NCBI GenBank assembly: GCA_030765045.1
Contig: CM060974.1
Span: 47,410,839-47,474,838 of the forward strand
Length of the DNA: 64,000 nt
Direction: 5' to 3'
DNA from: Tenodera sinensis
Taxonomy: Eukaryota > Arthropoda > Insecta > Mantodea > Mantidae
The position numbers were made by a program, and so were the translations under genes. Below, in pieces: positions 10,523 through 21,585 of the stretch. Numbering within the stretch: position 1 is the stretch's first letter; each line of letters opens with the position of its first letter. The notes beneath the pieces were generated by a model. That model saw only the letters and a list, made by a program, of their open reading frames with translations, searched no databases and was not told the origin of the DNA.

Positions 10523-12635
10523 AAAAATCTCATGTGTTGCACTCACATGACTTTCTCTACTGTTGTAGGTACTAACCATTATTACAAACTATTATTTCTA
10601 TATCTTCTTCGTGTTAGTTGAGATAAACATTTGTACAAATTATCTTATTATCTTACCTTCGTTCAGTGTTAGTGCTGGACTCGCTCGCTACAGAGTACAA
10701 TACGAAATAGTACGCATACTTGAATCCAGCTACGAGTGGCCTACGATACTTTAGGTAGGCCTAGATATTTGCGCAATATATTTCAGTTCACTTCTATTTG
10801 CAATGTACCATGAAAATCTAGTGATATATCACAAGTAGCCACTCTCAGGATAGCACGCAAATTAACATCTGTTAATTGCGATACAAGATTTTTTTTGATT
10901 CAGTTTCTTTCCTTCTACATATTTCTTAAATGCTTGAGATAATTCTGTCCCTATTGTATGTTCCCTAAGTGGAATCGCTGATGACCTAGAAGTTGAGCGC
11001 CCTTACACCAAATCAAACCTAAGTGGAATGACTTCAAGCATATATTCTTGTATCGAGAGGTTGTTAGTGACTCCACGAGTGAAAATTACCAATAATTGTG
11101 CTATGTCAACGTTGTCAGTGCTTTCATTCAGCGCGAGAGAAACGGCTATAAATTCCTGGACCTCGGTTTGTAGCCTTTTTTCGGTTATTTCTGCTATTTT
11201 ATGTATCCTCAGTATGGTTCGTGGTGATAATGCAATATTACTAAAAATACCACATTGTTCAGGGAAAATTATGTTGGCAACTTTACTCTCACTTTTTTTA
11301 TGAAATCTCCATCACTAAAACACCTCAGTGGCTGAGCAATCTCCAAAGCAACAGCATAGCTGGCGTGAAGTTGTTTATCAGTTGTACTATTTGAATTAAT
11401 ATTAGGTGTCTTATCTGAATATTGCTCTTTGAGCTGTTGCAGTTGGTTCGTCCGATCTAGATCTGAAAAAAAATGAATAAACGACATTACGTCAGTGTTA
11501 TGCTACTTTAAATCGTGGTATAAATTTATGAATACATGCTTGTCTATAATTGTATGGTGATCTTATGACATGTATCATAATGCCACTAGATGTTCCATTG
11601 ATGAGTGCCTTTTTGAACTTTAGAGCGCAACAAACACCTTACGTTCCTTACATGATGAGAGAAGAAATAATCAAAGTGCTACTCTCGATATCAAATTTAA
11701 TAGACCAAGAATAATTACATGCGCTCTAAAGCGCAGAAATTTATCTGTAAGTCTTAGTATTAAATTACACTTTGACAGACATGTTTAGAAGTGCAGGTAA
11801 ATACGACAGGACAGTTCGCCCGTGACCGGTGTGTATGCAGCGCCAGTTAAGGCTGCGAGAGAGGGGGAGGGGGAGACAGAATAAGCGCTGCCCCTGACAC
11901 GTTATAGTTGTGAGGCCTCATTGAGTACATATTTGCCGATGCCTGTTTTTAAAGCTTTGAGATTCTGTTGTCTTTGTACACTTAACATATAAAAAAATGA
12001 ACAACGATGATCCATTTCATGAAAGTTCTAAGTTTTCCGAACCTCACACACATAACAAGGAATATCTCCAAAATGGTTCACTCTACAAGAAAATTTATTG
12101 AGACATAAATTGTGTATTTTAGCAAGATCTACATTTTTGTATAGTACGATTTGGTCTATCGCTAACGGTTTACCAGTTATGCAAAAGTCGTCCAGAGTAA
12201 ATGCAACTACAGGGGCTATGGCCAGAAAATTCAAGATATACATTTCATTTGTCATAAAAATATCTCAAACATATGACATTTTAATCAAAATCGTTAGAGC
12301 CATTTTCAAGAAAATCAAAATTTTCGAAAAATGTTCCATGTAAAGGGTAGTTTAGGGTGGGGCTGTTTTCTTCAAAATCTTCATGTCGCATCCTTGAATG
12401 ACAATAAACTTAAATTCCAACTTTGGTTTTTAACCGACTTTTCGTTTTTGAGTTATGCTGTCCACAGACTGACAGACTGACATAGACTGACACACAGACA
12501 CACACACGGACCTTTTTCTGAAAATGCTCTTTTTGGATTCAGGGGGCTTCAAAACATATATTTCCGGTAAAATCTCGACATCGAATTTTTGGGTGGAGTA
12601 CAATACTTCCCCTACTTACCAGTAGAGAAAGTAAA
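10523..12635 (+). repeat. Dispersed repeat R, copy 2, interrupted by a hAT relic
   Basis: 10523-10645 carries the left end (AAAATCTCATGTGTTGCACT, then GACTTTCTCTACT). 11952-12635 carries the rest, ending CTTACCAGTAGAGAAAGTAA. The same left and right parts are contiguous in the copy at 50046-51518, apart from a solo LTR. On the minus strand 12255-12028 keeps an open frame of 75 codons (starts MTNEMYILNFLAIAPVV), and a close relative of it is found at 43530. No known domain is recognised. Confidence 0.8.
10650..11950 (-). pseudogene. hAT transposase relic (ZBED/SCAND3-like)
   Basis: On the minus strand about 11490-11000 reads ASYAVALEIAQPLRCFSDGD followed by FIKK, then GIFSNIALSPRTI, then FIAVSLALNESTD. 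This is the order of the hAT proteins that resemble SCAND3/ZBED genes: the AVALEIAK block, the NISLSRNT block and the SLALDESTD block. The catalytic Asp of DESTD is Asn here, and at least one frameshift lies near 11283. The rest of the protein is not readable. Terminal repeats were not found, so the limits come from where repeat R is interrupted. Confidence 0.65.
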
Positions 12636-12659
12636 ACTGTGTGCAACATTGTCAGTGTA

Positions 12660-13640
12660 ACAAAAAGGAAAACTAGAAGTGGCAGACAGTGAAGCGGCCC
12701 AATGTTCTGCTACCGCAGGTCAACCAAGCCGCGAGTTTAGATTATTCGTCAAGGATCAAAATGCGGGATAAAGGTTTCTGGTTGATAATGGAGCAGATAT
12801 CTCCGTTATGCCAAGCCAATTTAATAGTAAGCCAAAACCCAGTAATTTTAAACTGTATGCAGCCAACGGCTCAGAAATGAATACTTATGGCTTCAAAGTA
12901 TTAAATGTGAATATAGGACTATGGCGTTGCTTGAAATGGTAATTTATTATTGCTGATGTGTCCAAAAGCATATTAGGTGCTGATTTCTTGCATTATTTTG
13001 GATTAATTATTGATTTAAAGAACAAAAGTTTGATAGTAGTACTATGTTGAAGGTGTATGCAGAAGTAATGGTATTCGAGGACATCGATTCCGCGAGTTCA
13101 CTTCACTACACTTGTGAATTTTCTATGTTTTTGCAAGATTTTCCTGGCATAATTAAACCATCGGTTACACCGAAGGAAGTAAAACATGATGTTCAACACT
13201 ACATTGTGACATCTGCTGGACCATCAGTATATAGTAAAGCTAGGCAGTTAGATCCAAATAAGCAAAACATTGCAAAAACAGAATGCCAGTTTTTTGTTAA
13301 ATAACATAATCAGAGCTTCTAAATCACAATGGGCTAGTCCGTTACATTTGACTTCAAAATCGAGTGGAGAGTCTGTGGATATTATCATCTGAATGACAGG
13401 ACGCTTTCAGATTGATATTCAATTCCAAGAGTTGATGACGAGAACTGCATTCTTCAAAACAAGATTATATTTTCGAAGGTTGATCTTTTAAAAGCCTACT
13501 ACCGGGATTCGTCGCGGAAGCAGACGAAGCAAAAACAGCAGTAATCACTCCATTTGGACTCTGTGAATTCAACTTTATGCCATGTGGTCTACGTAATGCA
13601 CCAAGTACATTCCAAAGGTTTATCAATGAAATGAATATCT
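12660..13640 (+). pseudogene. Ty3/gypsy protease and reverse-transcriptase relic
   Basis: Around 12770-12990 the frames show a retropepsin-like DNGADISVMPSQF block and an ILGADFLHYFGLIIDL block. From 13120 come FPGIIKPSVTPKEVKHDV and the SKARQLDPNKQNIAK block. EWRVCGYYHLNDRT, FSKVDLLKAYY and FGLCEFNFMPCGLRNAPSTF follow. This is the order of the aspartic protease and the first RT blocks of Ty3/gypsy pol. The catalytic YxDD block, RNase H and integrase are missing because the similarity stops near 13640. Multiple stops and frameshifts are present. Confidence 0.8.
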
Positions 13641-13990
13641 TATTTTATTCAAGGGACCCCGAAACACGTATTTGTGGTGAAAACTGAAGTTTTATATTTC
13701 CAAAGAGTGTTTTATTTTATGATAAGCTACTGTATTCTATACTTACATATAATTTTAAGCTGTTGATGAACACGTTTAACCTCTTTTCACTCTCAGTTCG
13801 TCGTCAGTATTTTAAAGTCTGGGATTATCATTCAGCATCATACTGGCCACAATTGCAGTCTTAAGAGTCATACTTACAAACGAAAGACTATTCCTTTTTT
13901 GTTTCACGAAATTCTTATTGCAACCAAAGCAGCAACAATCAAGGACCATTTCCGTTTATCTTAGAAAAAGTATTTCTCTTGTTCTTTATG
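13641..13990. other. No gene seen
   Basis: Short stretch between the pol relic and the hAT element. It contains the left TSD of the hAT element at its end. Confidence 0.5.
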
Positions 13991-13998
13991 GTCTGAAG

Positions 13999-16263
13999 CA
14001 GTGGCGGCTGATCAAATTTTACCTTTGGTGTTGCACACATTGATGCGGGTCGGTATTTTTGCACACTGTTTTATAACATGCTACAACGTATTTGCATACT
14101 TCCATACATGATCCGGATTTGCTAGTTTTGTTATACTGGCATTAGACCTGCTTTGTAGTTACTGTTTGGTCCTTAAGCCGCAAAATGTAGCCGTGTGTGT
14201 GTAAAACTGAAATCCCAATGATCCCAAGAAGTCAAAAGCTCGGCAATCCAGTGGATTTCAAATCTGGACATATGAATATTTTCATTAACTTCATATCCAG
14301 ATTGCCGGTTGAAATTTTACCCAACATTTTAGCGTTATGTATTAAAATTATTTAATCCATTTTCATTATGAATTCATCATGCGGCGGTTGAGTTCTGGCA
14401 TTCCTGCAATCAGGTCATTCTCAATAGATAGCATAGCTAAAGCTGTCAATCTGTCCTGAAATACTGAGTTTCTCAAAAATGTTTCGCCCTCTTTAGCGTA
14501 GAGAAACATTGTTCGGCTTCCACAGACGTCATAGGCATAGTTAACACCAATTTTAAAAATTTTGTTGATTCACTAAATGTCTTTTCTAATTTATTCTGCA
14601 AGATAAATTCCAACAGGCCAACTGCCCCGAAATTCCCCTGCTGAGTAGATGGATACGAGTTCATGCGAAAGTTTCACTTTGTGTGCAAATTTAGAACTGT
14701 ATTGCCTAAGCATATCTGGAGAGAAGAGATATGCTGCCATAAGATGTCCCGAAAAAGTAAAGCGGGCTTTAACTTCACACAGTATAACATCACACCTTCC
14801 TTAGCTTCCCTTCTCCACTTTGTATTTTCAGCCTTCCTCTTTTTTATGACCTGCAACTAGGCGCTACAGAGTTGCTCGACTCAATATAAATTTGTTTTCA
14901 AATTAATTTGATGTTCTGCTCGAAATTATAAAAGGTCTTTTGAGCAGTAAGAGAATCCAGCTTTCTTTTGAAGCTGTCCAAACAAAATATCCACAAGTGG
15001 CATTATTTGACTAAAAAAATGACCGGAAATTGATTTCATAACCAGTCAGTAACTTCTTATACCCAGACGCTTCATCAATTGTTGGCATGTGAGTGATAAG
15101 ATCCCCTTCAGAATTTCGTTCATACACTCGATGATATCCTTTTTGTAGTCAAATACAGTGTTCACACTTCTGGAAAGATAGTTCCGCTAAGTATTGCTGG
15201 GCCGGGGCAGCCTCCTGTTCACTACTGAGTCCAGAATTGTAGTTCCCTGCGAGCTAACAGAAAAGAATGTACAAATACGTTGGAGATGAACAAAGAAGAT
15301 CCTAACATATGCATTTGTGGATGCAGCCTTTCCCATGACGAGATTTACTTGATGTGCATAACAGTGCACACCTCCAGAAGAACCAGACATTACGGAAGCT
15401 CCATCGCAGTGCAAGTAGTTTTGGAGCATTTTTACCCATATGTAAGTCATGCTGGTGCATTTCTTTAAGGAGGCAAGAAGCCAATGCTTTTACAGTATGG
15501 TGTGCAGGTGAGATAAATCTCCAGAATCTTTGAACCGGCTATAAACAATGGTCATTTGAAATATAGTGGACACATCAGTGGTTTCATCAATTATAATTGC
15601 TAGAAAACCGGCCTCGCGCATTTCTTTGGCTATTTCCTCTTAGCAAACTTCTAGCATGACTAGAAGACAGCATTTATGTTTAATATTAAATGTGGTTGTT
15701 ATTACCGTCTCAATGTTACCGTGAACTAAGCTTACTACACGTTTCTCTTGCTTAATATTAACTGAAATGCAACATTCACCATATAATTGAAAGGATAGTA
15801 ACTGTAAAACCAGAGCCAAAAGTTCACTTAAACACGTTCGAGGATGCAAGACCAAGGTAATTGGGTAGCCTGAAACAAAAGTTTTGTGTTGCTGGGAAGA
15901 ACTCGGCTAGTCCAGCATCTGCACTTGGGTGTTTTCGGACGGAATCTTCGCAGCAGCTCTGCATATGGGATAGGGAAGTCTAAAGCGAGTTGGCCTGCCA
16001 TACCACATACTGTGGCAATCTTGTCGTGGCTCGTTCGGTGCCACGACCAACAGTCGCGGCATATCATTTATTTCTGCCACTTTTTTTAGAGTAACCAATT
16101 AAATAGAATGCTAAAATGCTGAGGAATACTTTAATATAATGTATACACTTTAAAATAATCTAAAGAAAAAGGTAATGTAATGCTTTGACAAGCAAATCCT
16201 TTAATTTCCTCCAATAAAACTGGGTGCTGCGTAACACTGCAACACAATCAGCAGCCGCCACTA
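13999..16263 (-). mobile_element. hAT element with inverted ends and 8-bp TSD
   Basis: The left end is CAGTGGCGGCTG (13999-14010) and the right end is CAGCCGCCACTA (16252-16263), inverted copies apart from the terminal base. The direct repeat GTCTGAAG flanks both sides (13991-13998 and 16264-16271), as expected for the 8-bp TSD of hAT elements. The 2265-bp interior carries a decayed minus-strand transposase. The flanks are otherwise contiguous host sequence. Confidence 0.93.
14400..15640 (-). pseudogene. hAT transposase, ZMYM1-like (DUF4371 type), decayed
   Basis: Reading the minus strand from about 15640, AKEMREAGFLAIIIDETTDV holds the first catalytic Asp and is followed by the IFQMTIVYSRF segment. 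CDGASVMSGSSGGV (near 15400) holds the second Asp, then HCYAHQVNLVMGKAA and VVNRRLPRPSNT. Near 14550-14480, MPMTSVEAEQCFSTLKR is the hAT C-terminal dimerisation block with its catalytic Glu. The order agrees with intact relatives. Several frameshifts and stops (for example near 15187 and between the last two blocks) make it inactive. The 15828-16098 part should be N-terminal but no domain is recognisable. Confidence 0.82.
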
Positions 16264-16404
16264 GTCTGAAGCCCCATAACTCTTTCAATCCTGAATTATT
16301 ATTAATGATAAAAGAATCCAATTATGATGGAACCTGTTAGGTAATGGATAAAGGAAGTGTGATAAATAGATTTTAATGATTTTCCCTCATAGATTAATTT
16401 TTAA

Positions 16405-17789
16405 GGGTTGTTGGCAAATGGCAACATTGGGCAGTGATGACAACATTTGTGCATTTAAAGGAAAATATTTTATTAAACTTTTTCATATTAAAACATAGCT
16501 TTAGCATAGTATAAACATATTTTAGGGTACTTGCTATTTAGAAACTAAAAAATTAACACTATTTGGAAAACTAGTTCACAGTATTACTGGACTTTGGCTA
16601 CCATGTTTCTTGTGATGCCAAATATAGAACCAGTTTTGTCTTTGGTCAAACATAACATAGTGTCACATCTTGAGCAAGCTGTTTTGGAGAATCCACTTGA
16701 ACAATCCTTGCATCTTCCCTTTTTTTCTGATGGAATTGGCCAATGGCCTCTAGCGTCATAGCGGACATCAATGGGCCTTACAGTAATTACACGTTTCTTC
16801 TTTTCTGCTGCAGTTTCTTGAACACTTTTCCTTCCTCGCTTCCTTCCTGTTTCTTTTCGTACAGATGCAAGACAATAAGAAATTCGGTCTGAAAATCCAG
16901 GTGGATTTTCTGCGGTTTTTTCCCCTTTTGGGTCATGTGTCTTTTGTAAAAAAAGCTAAGAGTTAACAGCCACATTGTGACACCAGTATACAATTTTGTT
17001 GTACCATTTTCTGGAATGAAAATCAATTCTATATAGCTCTGTAAGCATATCTGTTAGATCTACACTACCCATGTTTTGAATGTACTGCTTCACAATATTA
17101 GGTCGATTTATACCTTTGCGACTTTTATCCCTTTGGCTCCAACGCTGACAGGTATCTATGGGTTCCATTGCAGCATTTGAAGAAATAAACTGTACTGATC
17201 TGTTTTAACAGGACCTCAACAGTGCAATGTTGCTTTCCTTTTCCACTCTAGTCGAACAAACCTCTTCCTTCTTTCTTCAAATCCTTCTCCTCCTTCAGAG
17301 AACATTTTCCAATACGATCTGAACGAATAGCCCTTTCTCTTTCAGGGCTCTTACTAGAGGTAAAGATGAGAACCAATTATCAAAAGAAATTATTTTGAAA
17401 TTTAGATTTTCAGGAAGATTGTCTACAAGGGCAATAATTTTCTGTGTCATCACGGCCGCTATGGGGTTCTTTCTCTGCAATGAACTCTTCCCTTTTCCTA
17501 TGAATTTCCAAATTACTTGAAATTCTAGTTTCCTTATTGCTGGGATGGCTATCAGGTTCATCTTCATTAGAAGAAAAATATCCGCTAAATTCCAATATTT
17601 CCCCATCAGGTAGTAAAATCAACTCTACTATCTCTTCATCAGAAAGGGATTTATTCATTGTGTTATATTAAATAATCCTAGAAATAAAATAAAACTCTGC
17701 GGAAACATGCTTGTCACATGGCAAAATGTTAGGTTATGTAGCTCAGCACTTCACAGGGAAGCTCCTGTTGTAGCCAATTGGCAACACCC
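16405..17789 (-). mobile_element. piggyBac-like element, internally deleted
   Basis: The left end GGGTTGTTGGCAAATGGCAAC follows TTAA (16401-16404). The right end, read inverted, is GGGTGTTGCCAATTGGCTAC, an imperfect match over about 20 bp. The four bases after the right end are TATT rather than TTAA, so one side of the TSD has decayed or the junction is off by a few bases. At 1385 bp the element is too short for a full transposase of this superfamily. Confidence 0.75.
16590..17658 (-). pseudogene. piggyBac-type transposase, truncated
   Basis: The minus-strand frame from ATG 17658 gives an acidic N-terminal part (SDEEIVELILLPDGE). It then breaks into ALVDNLPENLNFKIISFDNW and FSSLPLVRALKEKGL (17460-17300), the FDNWFTS-like catalytic Asp block of the DDE_Tnp_1_7 family. 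Next, RPNIVKQYIQNMGSVDLTDM (17105-17045) has the VDLxD Asp, followed by FHSRKWYNKIVYW. The tail near 16720-16620 has the Cys-rich pattern CKDC-X6-C-X2-C typical of the piggyBac C-terminal cross-brace. The N-terminal domain between about residues 60 and 250 is missing, and frameshifts separate the blocks. Confidence 0.82.
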
Positions 17790-18290
17790 TATTTTAAACT
17801 CCACTAGTTATTTATTATAGACGATTAGCAGCTTATCATATCAATATTACCTAACTTTAGAGCTTCTATTATGATAAAAACCACTACTTACAGTTGCAGA
17901 TGCAATTACATTCACACTAAAGGCGTTCCACGTAGCAGCTGTTCCACTATCTATGGTTTTGCATGAGCACTATGTAAATCACACGAGATGGCATCCTGTT
18001 TACTAGTTGCTACTGCCATCTGCAGGTGTATTAATCAACTAAATGCATTGTAGCAGGACCCTCTGGATTTGTAGCCACATGACAACTGCAGCAGAATGAG
18101 GAGAATGTTTTGAGATGGGAACTGTCTATACTCTGTTCATCACGAAGTTAGAGGAGATGTAAGCAAAGCACCGGTTTGCATCACTCCGTGGCCACGTTCA
18201 TTCACAATGATGCAACACAGTTACCTACCGCTACGCGTAGGTATAATATGCAGTTTACACTACTAAAAGGATATGTTTACTTGATCCGAA
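17790..18290. other. No gene seen
   Basis: Anonymous sequence between the piggyBac relic and the next transposase fossil. Confidence 0.45.
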
Positions 18291-18299
18291 TAACATGCA

Positions 18300-18760
18300 G
18301 CACATGGAAATTAACTGCTACTTACGTCATTTGTGTCCACAATAACACTTTTTCATTTCCTGCTCACAATCTCAAAATCAATCTCCAGAAGCAGCTTGTG
18401 GAGGGAAGTTCGTTTTAAATCTAGAAGATCGGGATCATAGTTAACTGCCAACAGCACTTTGTTTAAGGTGGAAGTTCATTGTTAACAAAGAACTGGTGAA
18501 CTTTTCGACGGATTGCAGATCTCACAAATTCGTCGCAAACTACATCCACCATTTATCTGGCACGTGGTCGCTTTTTGCAGGGATCTTCACCATCTGACGA
18601 TTTTTCTTTGCGTGTGCTATCAATACTTGCAACTGACACACCGGCAAACTCGGATGTTGATTTCATCACGTCTTCGACAGCAAGTTCGGGATATTTCTCG
18701 CAGGACTTGTTAATCAAGTTCAATATTGCTGTCTTTTTACCACTGACTTGCGCATGAATG
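18300..18760 (-). pseudogene. DDE transposase N-terminal fossil, 28505 family
   Basis: On the minus strand from about 18760, GKKTAILNLINKSCEKYPEL and SEFAGVSVASIDSTRKEK match the N-terminal helix-turn-helix part of the 28505 protein. FVRSAIRRKVHQFFVNNELP matches CAVRRKVHHFFFKNEPP, and TSLHKLLLEIDFEIVSRK matches TFHKLLLEIGFRFMKRNK. It ends at VIVDTNDV, before the first catalytic block. Three stops lie inside. This is a third, separate copy of the family. Confidence 0.8.
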
Positions 18761-19057
18761 GAGTAACGAGGCAGATGTGTTACTCATGCGCTCTGCTATT
18801 AAGTGAATTTAAAGTGGTATAAATAAGTTTATTTGTATAGTGATTTATATAGAAGGCAAGATTATTGAAGTAGCAATCTGTGAGTATTTGAATAATTGCT
18901 ATGAGAGAAGTAGTTTAAAAGTTATTGGTAGTTATAGATATCAAGTAACTGTATCATATAGCATAGCATTAATGCATGTGCACCTGCAGTCAGCTGTGTG
19001 CTGCTGCATTGACCTTCACTGCACGCGCTGTTAAGCGGAAGTGTTGTACACTCGCGG
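18761..19057. other. Flank of the LINE, 5' end not resolved
   Basis: GC content rises just before 19060 (GTACACTCGCGGCGCGCAG). The 5' end of the LINE probably lies between 19030 and 19100, but no TSD partner was found beyond the 3' tail. Confidence 0.4.
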
Positions 19058-19117
19058 CGCGCAGAAAATCAGTGTTTCTTGTTATATTTTATATTTCAAT
19101 AAATATTTGTGGTATGG

Positions 19118-20431
19118 ATGGAAGACTTAAAAGCCAGGATTAGTTTGCAAAGGGCTTCACCCAGAAGCGATGATAAGGGGCAAAAGGAAATAAAATCGGG
19201 AGGTGAAAAAGAAGAAAGGAGGAAAGAAGAGAAAGAGAAGAAGAAAGAAGATAAGAAGAATAAAGATGCAGGGATTATGGAAGTAAATAAAGAGGACAAG
19301 AAGAAAGAAGAAAAAGAATTAAGTGAAAAGAGAAAGGAAGAAGTAAAAGTTAATAAAATGGAGAATAGTAATGTACAAGATAAAGGTGGGGTGGAGGAAG
19401 AAATCAATAATGATTGTCTTGGAATGATGAAGTATGAAGATTATTGTAATGAAGCCAATTCCATATTGATTAATGATACAAGAATGGGAAGTAGATTAAA
19501 GGAAAGAGTTTTATTTCTTTTACAGGAAATGAGAAAAGAATTCTTTAAAGTAAATATTGAGAAAGGTAAAGCGGTAACGGAGGCCAAAGTGTGGAAAGAG
19601 GCGAAAGCAATAAAGCAAGAAACATCAAAAAGTTTTGCACATGTAGCAGCTACTCCAGTAATAACAGGAAAACAACAACAAGTAAGGAGGGCACTGGAGA
19701 AGAAAAAACATGTTGTTTTTATCTCATCAAAAACAAATATGGATATCAAAGAATTACAAGCAACAGTTACCAAGAATCTAAATCCAGCAAAAAATAAAAT
19801 AAAAATTAGTAGTTGCAGACCAGTAGGAAATAATGTAATTTTAGAGATGGAAACAAAAGAGGACGTGGATAAAGTGATTAATAGTAAAGATTTATTGGAA
19901 AAAAATTTGAAAATTGAGGAGCCGAAGAAGAGAGATCCGCAAATCATTATGTACAATGTTTTGACAGGAGTTTCAAATGAGGAGTTGAAGGAAAATCTGT
20001 ATCATCAGAATTTTGAGGATCGTATGACGAAAGAAGAGTTTGGTAAACAATTTTTGTTGAAATTTAAAACAGGACCAAGAAATAGAGCTACAGTGCATCA
20101 TGTTGCTGCAGTCTCAGCAAAATTATGGAAACAAATTGTGGAAATGGAAGGAGTATATATTGGTTTTCAAGCAGTTAGTGTAAAGAATTATGTTTCTGTA
20201 CCACAGTGCTTGAATTGTTATAATGGACATGTGGCAAAATCATGCAGAGAGGAAAGGAAAACGTGTGGAAATTGTGGAGAATATGATCACCAGAGGAAGG
20301 ATTGTCAAAAGTCAGCGCAAAATATTTGTGTTCCCTGCACAAGAAGAAAGAAGACCTGTGGAGGAAAAGGAAATTGTTCAACATATAATATGATGTTGGA
20401 AAGAATAATTTCTAGAATCGATTATGGATAA
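19118..20431 (+). CDS. LINE ORF1, gag-like RNA-binding protein
   Basis: Expected to coat the element RNA in the cytoplasm. The start is the first in-frame ATG (19118). Residues 1-110 are extremely Lys/Glu-rich and probably coiled or disordered. The middle contains an RRM-like region of R1-type gag (VVFISSKTNMDIKELQATV and following). Near the C-terminus are the zinc knuckles C-X2-C-X3-H-X4-C (CLNCYNGHVAKSC) and C-X2-C-X4-H-X4-C (CGNCGEYDHQRKDC), then a Cys-rich segment CVPCTRRKKTC. The frame is open over about 437 codons. Its stop overlaps the next ORF in ATGGATAA, so the next ORF could be reached by reinitiation. Confidence 0.88.
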   Translation: MEDLKARISLQRASPRSDDKGQKEIKSGGEKEERRKEEKEKKKEDKKNKDAGIMEVNKEDKKKEEKELSEKRKEEVKVNKMENSNVQDKGGVEEEINNDCLGMMKYEDYCNEANSILINDTRMGSRLKERVLFLLQEMRKEFFKVNIEKGKAVTEAKVWKEAKAIKQETSKSFAHVAATPVITGKQQQVRRALEKKKHVVFISSKTNMDIKELQATVTKNLNPAKNKIKISSCRPVGNNVILEMETKEDVDKVINSKDLLEKNLKIEEPKKRDPQIIMYNVLTGVSNEELKENLYHQNFEDRMTKEEFGKQFLLKFKTGPRNRATVHHVAAVSAKLWKQIVEMEGVYIGFQAVSVKNYVSVPQCLNCYNGHVAKSCREERKTCGNCGEYDHQRKDCQKSAQNICVPCTRRKKTCGGKGNCSTYNMMLERIISRIDYG

Positions 20432-21545
20432 TAAAGCTTCAAAGTATCCCTTAGCAGTAAAAAAGAACAGAAATACTCCATGTAGGATAAGGAGAAATAT
20501 TAAAAGAGTAATAGAATATAAAAAAAGAAAAGATAATTTAAGTGATAAAAATTGTAAAGTAGGAGAAGAGATAGAAATAGAAAAAAGTGTATTAAATAAG
20601 AATGTTAGGGAGAATTATAAAGAGGAAGAATTGAGAAATATAATATGTGTCGAGGCTATAGTATATAATGAACCAAAACAAAGTAGGTTAAATAATATAG
20701 ATAATAAAGAAAAGATAAATCAAAGGATTCCGAAATTTATAAATTTTGAGAAAAAAGAAGTTCTAATACATCAAGGTGTAATAGAATATGATAATATATG
20801 TATAGAGCATGAGGAAAAAGAGAATGTAAATTTTGTAGTTGAACAAGGAAGTGAGAAAAGTAAGGAAAAGAAAAGTGAAAATGAAAATGTTAAGGAAATT
20901 TATCAAAATTTTGAGCTAATGTTAAAATTAAGTAGACTTGAAGAATCTAAAACATTGATGGCAGCCTTAAGACTTGTTGTGCGAAAATTATATGAAAATG
21001 GAGATAAAATTACTTTTACGATCCCAAATGCCATAGATAAAATGGAATTAAGAACAAAAAATTTACCAACCAATGCAGAGGATCTAAAAGATTTATTAGA
21101 GAAAGCTTTTGAAAGAAGAGGAGAAATTTTGGACCTGGCAGAACTGTATAATGATTTCGTATTATGCTATGGAAGGGTGGTATTTGATTCGTCAGCAAAT
21201 TGGCCTTATTGCTACGTGCAGACCAGACATCCGGGGACAATTAGAAAAATGAAACAAGTAAAAGAAAAGCCAAAGGAAATTATAATTATTAATAAACAGA
21301 CTGATACAGTATTTAAACCAAAACCAATATCTTGTAAAATAAATACTAAAAAAATTCCGAGCAGAATTAACAAATCAGACAATGTGATAGGATCTTGTAT
21401 ATCGGCCATTAATACAAGTAATAAGATAAACTTAAATCAGAAGAATAAAGTAACCCAAGTGAGGAAACCCATAACAAAACGAAAATTTTTTAACCATAAT
21501 ATGGCAAAGGAAGTGGATGAAATAGACAAAAGTTTGCTAAATTAA
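20424..21545 (+). CDS. LINE extra ORF, unknown function
   Basis: A 373-codon open frame begins at ATG 20424, overlapping the ORF1 stop by 8 nt. It ends 40 nt before the endonuclease-RT ORF. The first 150 residues are very rich in Lys, Glu, Asn and Ile. A less charged part from about residue 165 to 280 (LSRLEESKTLMAALRLVV, then ELYNDFVLCYGRVVFDSSAN) looks folded. The C-terminal 90 residues are basic (KKIPSRINKSDN, KPITKRKFF). I recognise no domain. R1-clade elements normally have two ORFs, so this could be an extra RNA-binding protein or a former ORF1 extension. That the frame is intact while pol carries lesions suggests it was coding until recently. Confidence 0.75.
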   Translation: MDNKASKYPLAVKKNRNTPCRIRRNIKRVIEYKKRKDNLSDKNCKVGEEIEIEKSVLNKNVRENYKEEELRNIICVEAIVYNEPKQSRLNNIDNKEKINQRIPKFINFEKKEVLIHQGVIEYDNICIEHEEKENVNFVVEQGSEKSKEKKSENENVKEIYQNFELMLKLSRLEESKTLMAALRLVVRKLYENGDKITFTIPNAIDKMELRTKNLPTNAEDLKDLLEKAFERRGEILDLAELYNDFVLCYGRVVFDSSANWPYCYVQTRHPGTIRKMKQVKEKPKEIIIINKQTDTVFKPKPISCKINTKKIPSRINKSDNVIGSCISAINTSNKINLNQKNKVTQVRKPITKRKFFNHNMAKEVDEIDKSLLN

Positions 21546-21585
21546 GAACAAATGTTTTTAGCGGACTAAGTTTTAAAAATTTATC

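Noticed and set aside
19096..19956. Minus-strand ORFs opposite LINE ORF1, rich in Phe/Ser/Leu
   Set aside because: Shadow of the A-rich coding strand. Membrane-like composition comes from complementing Lys/Glu codons.
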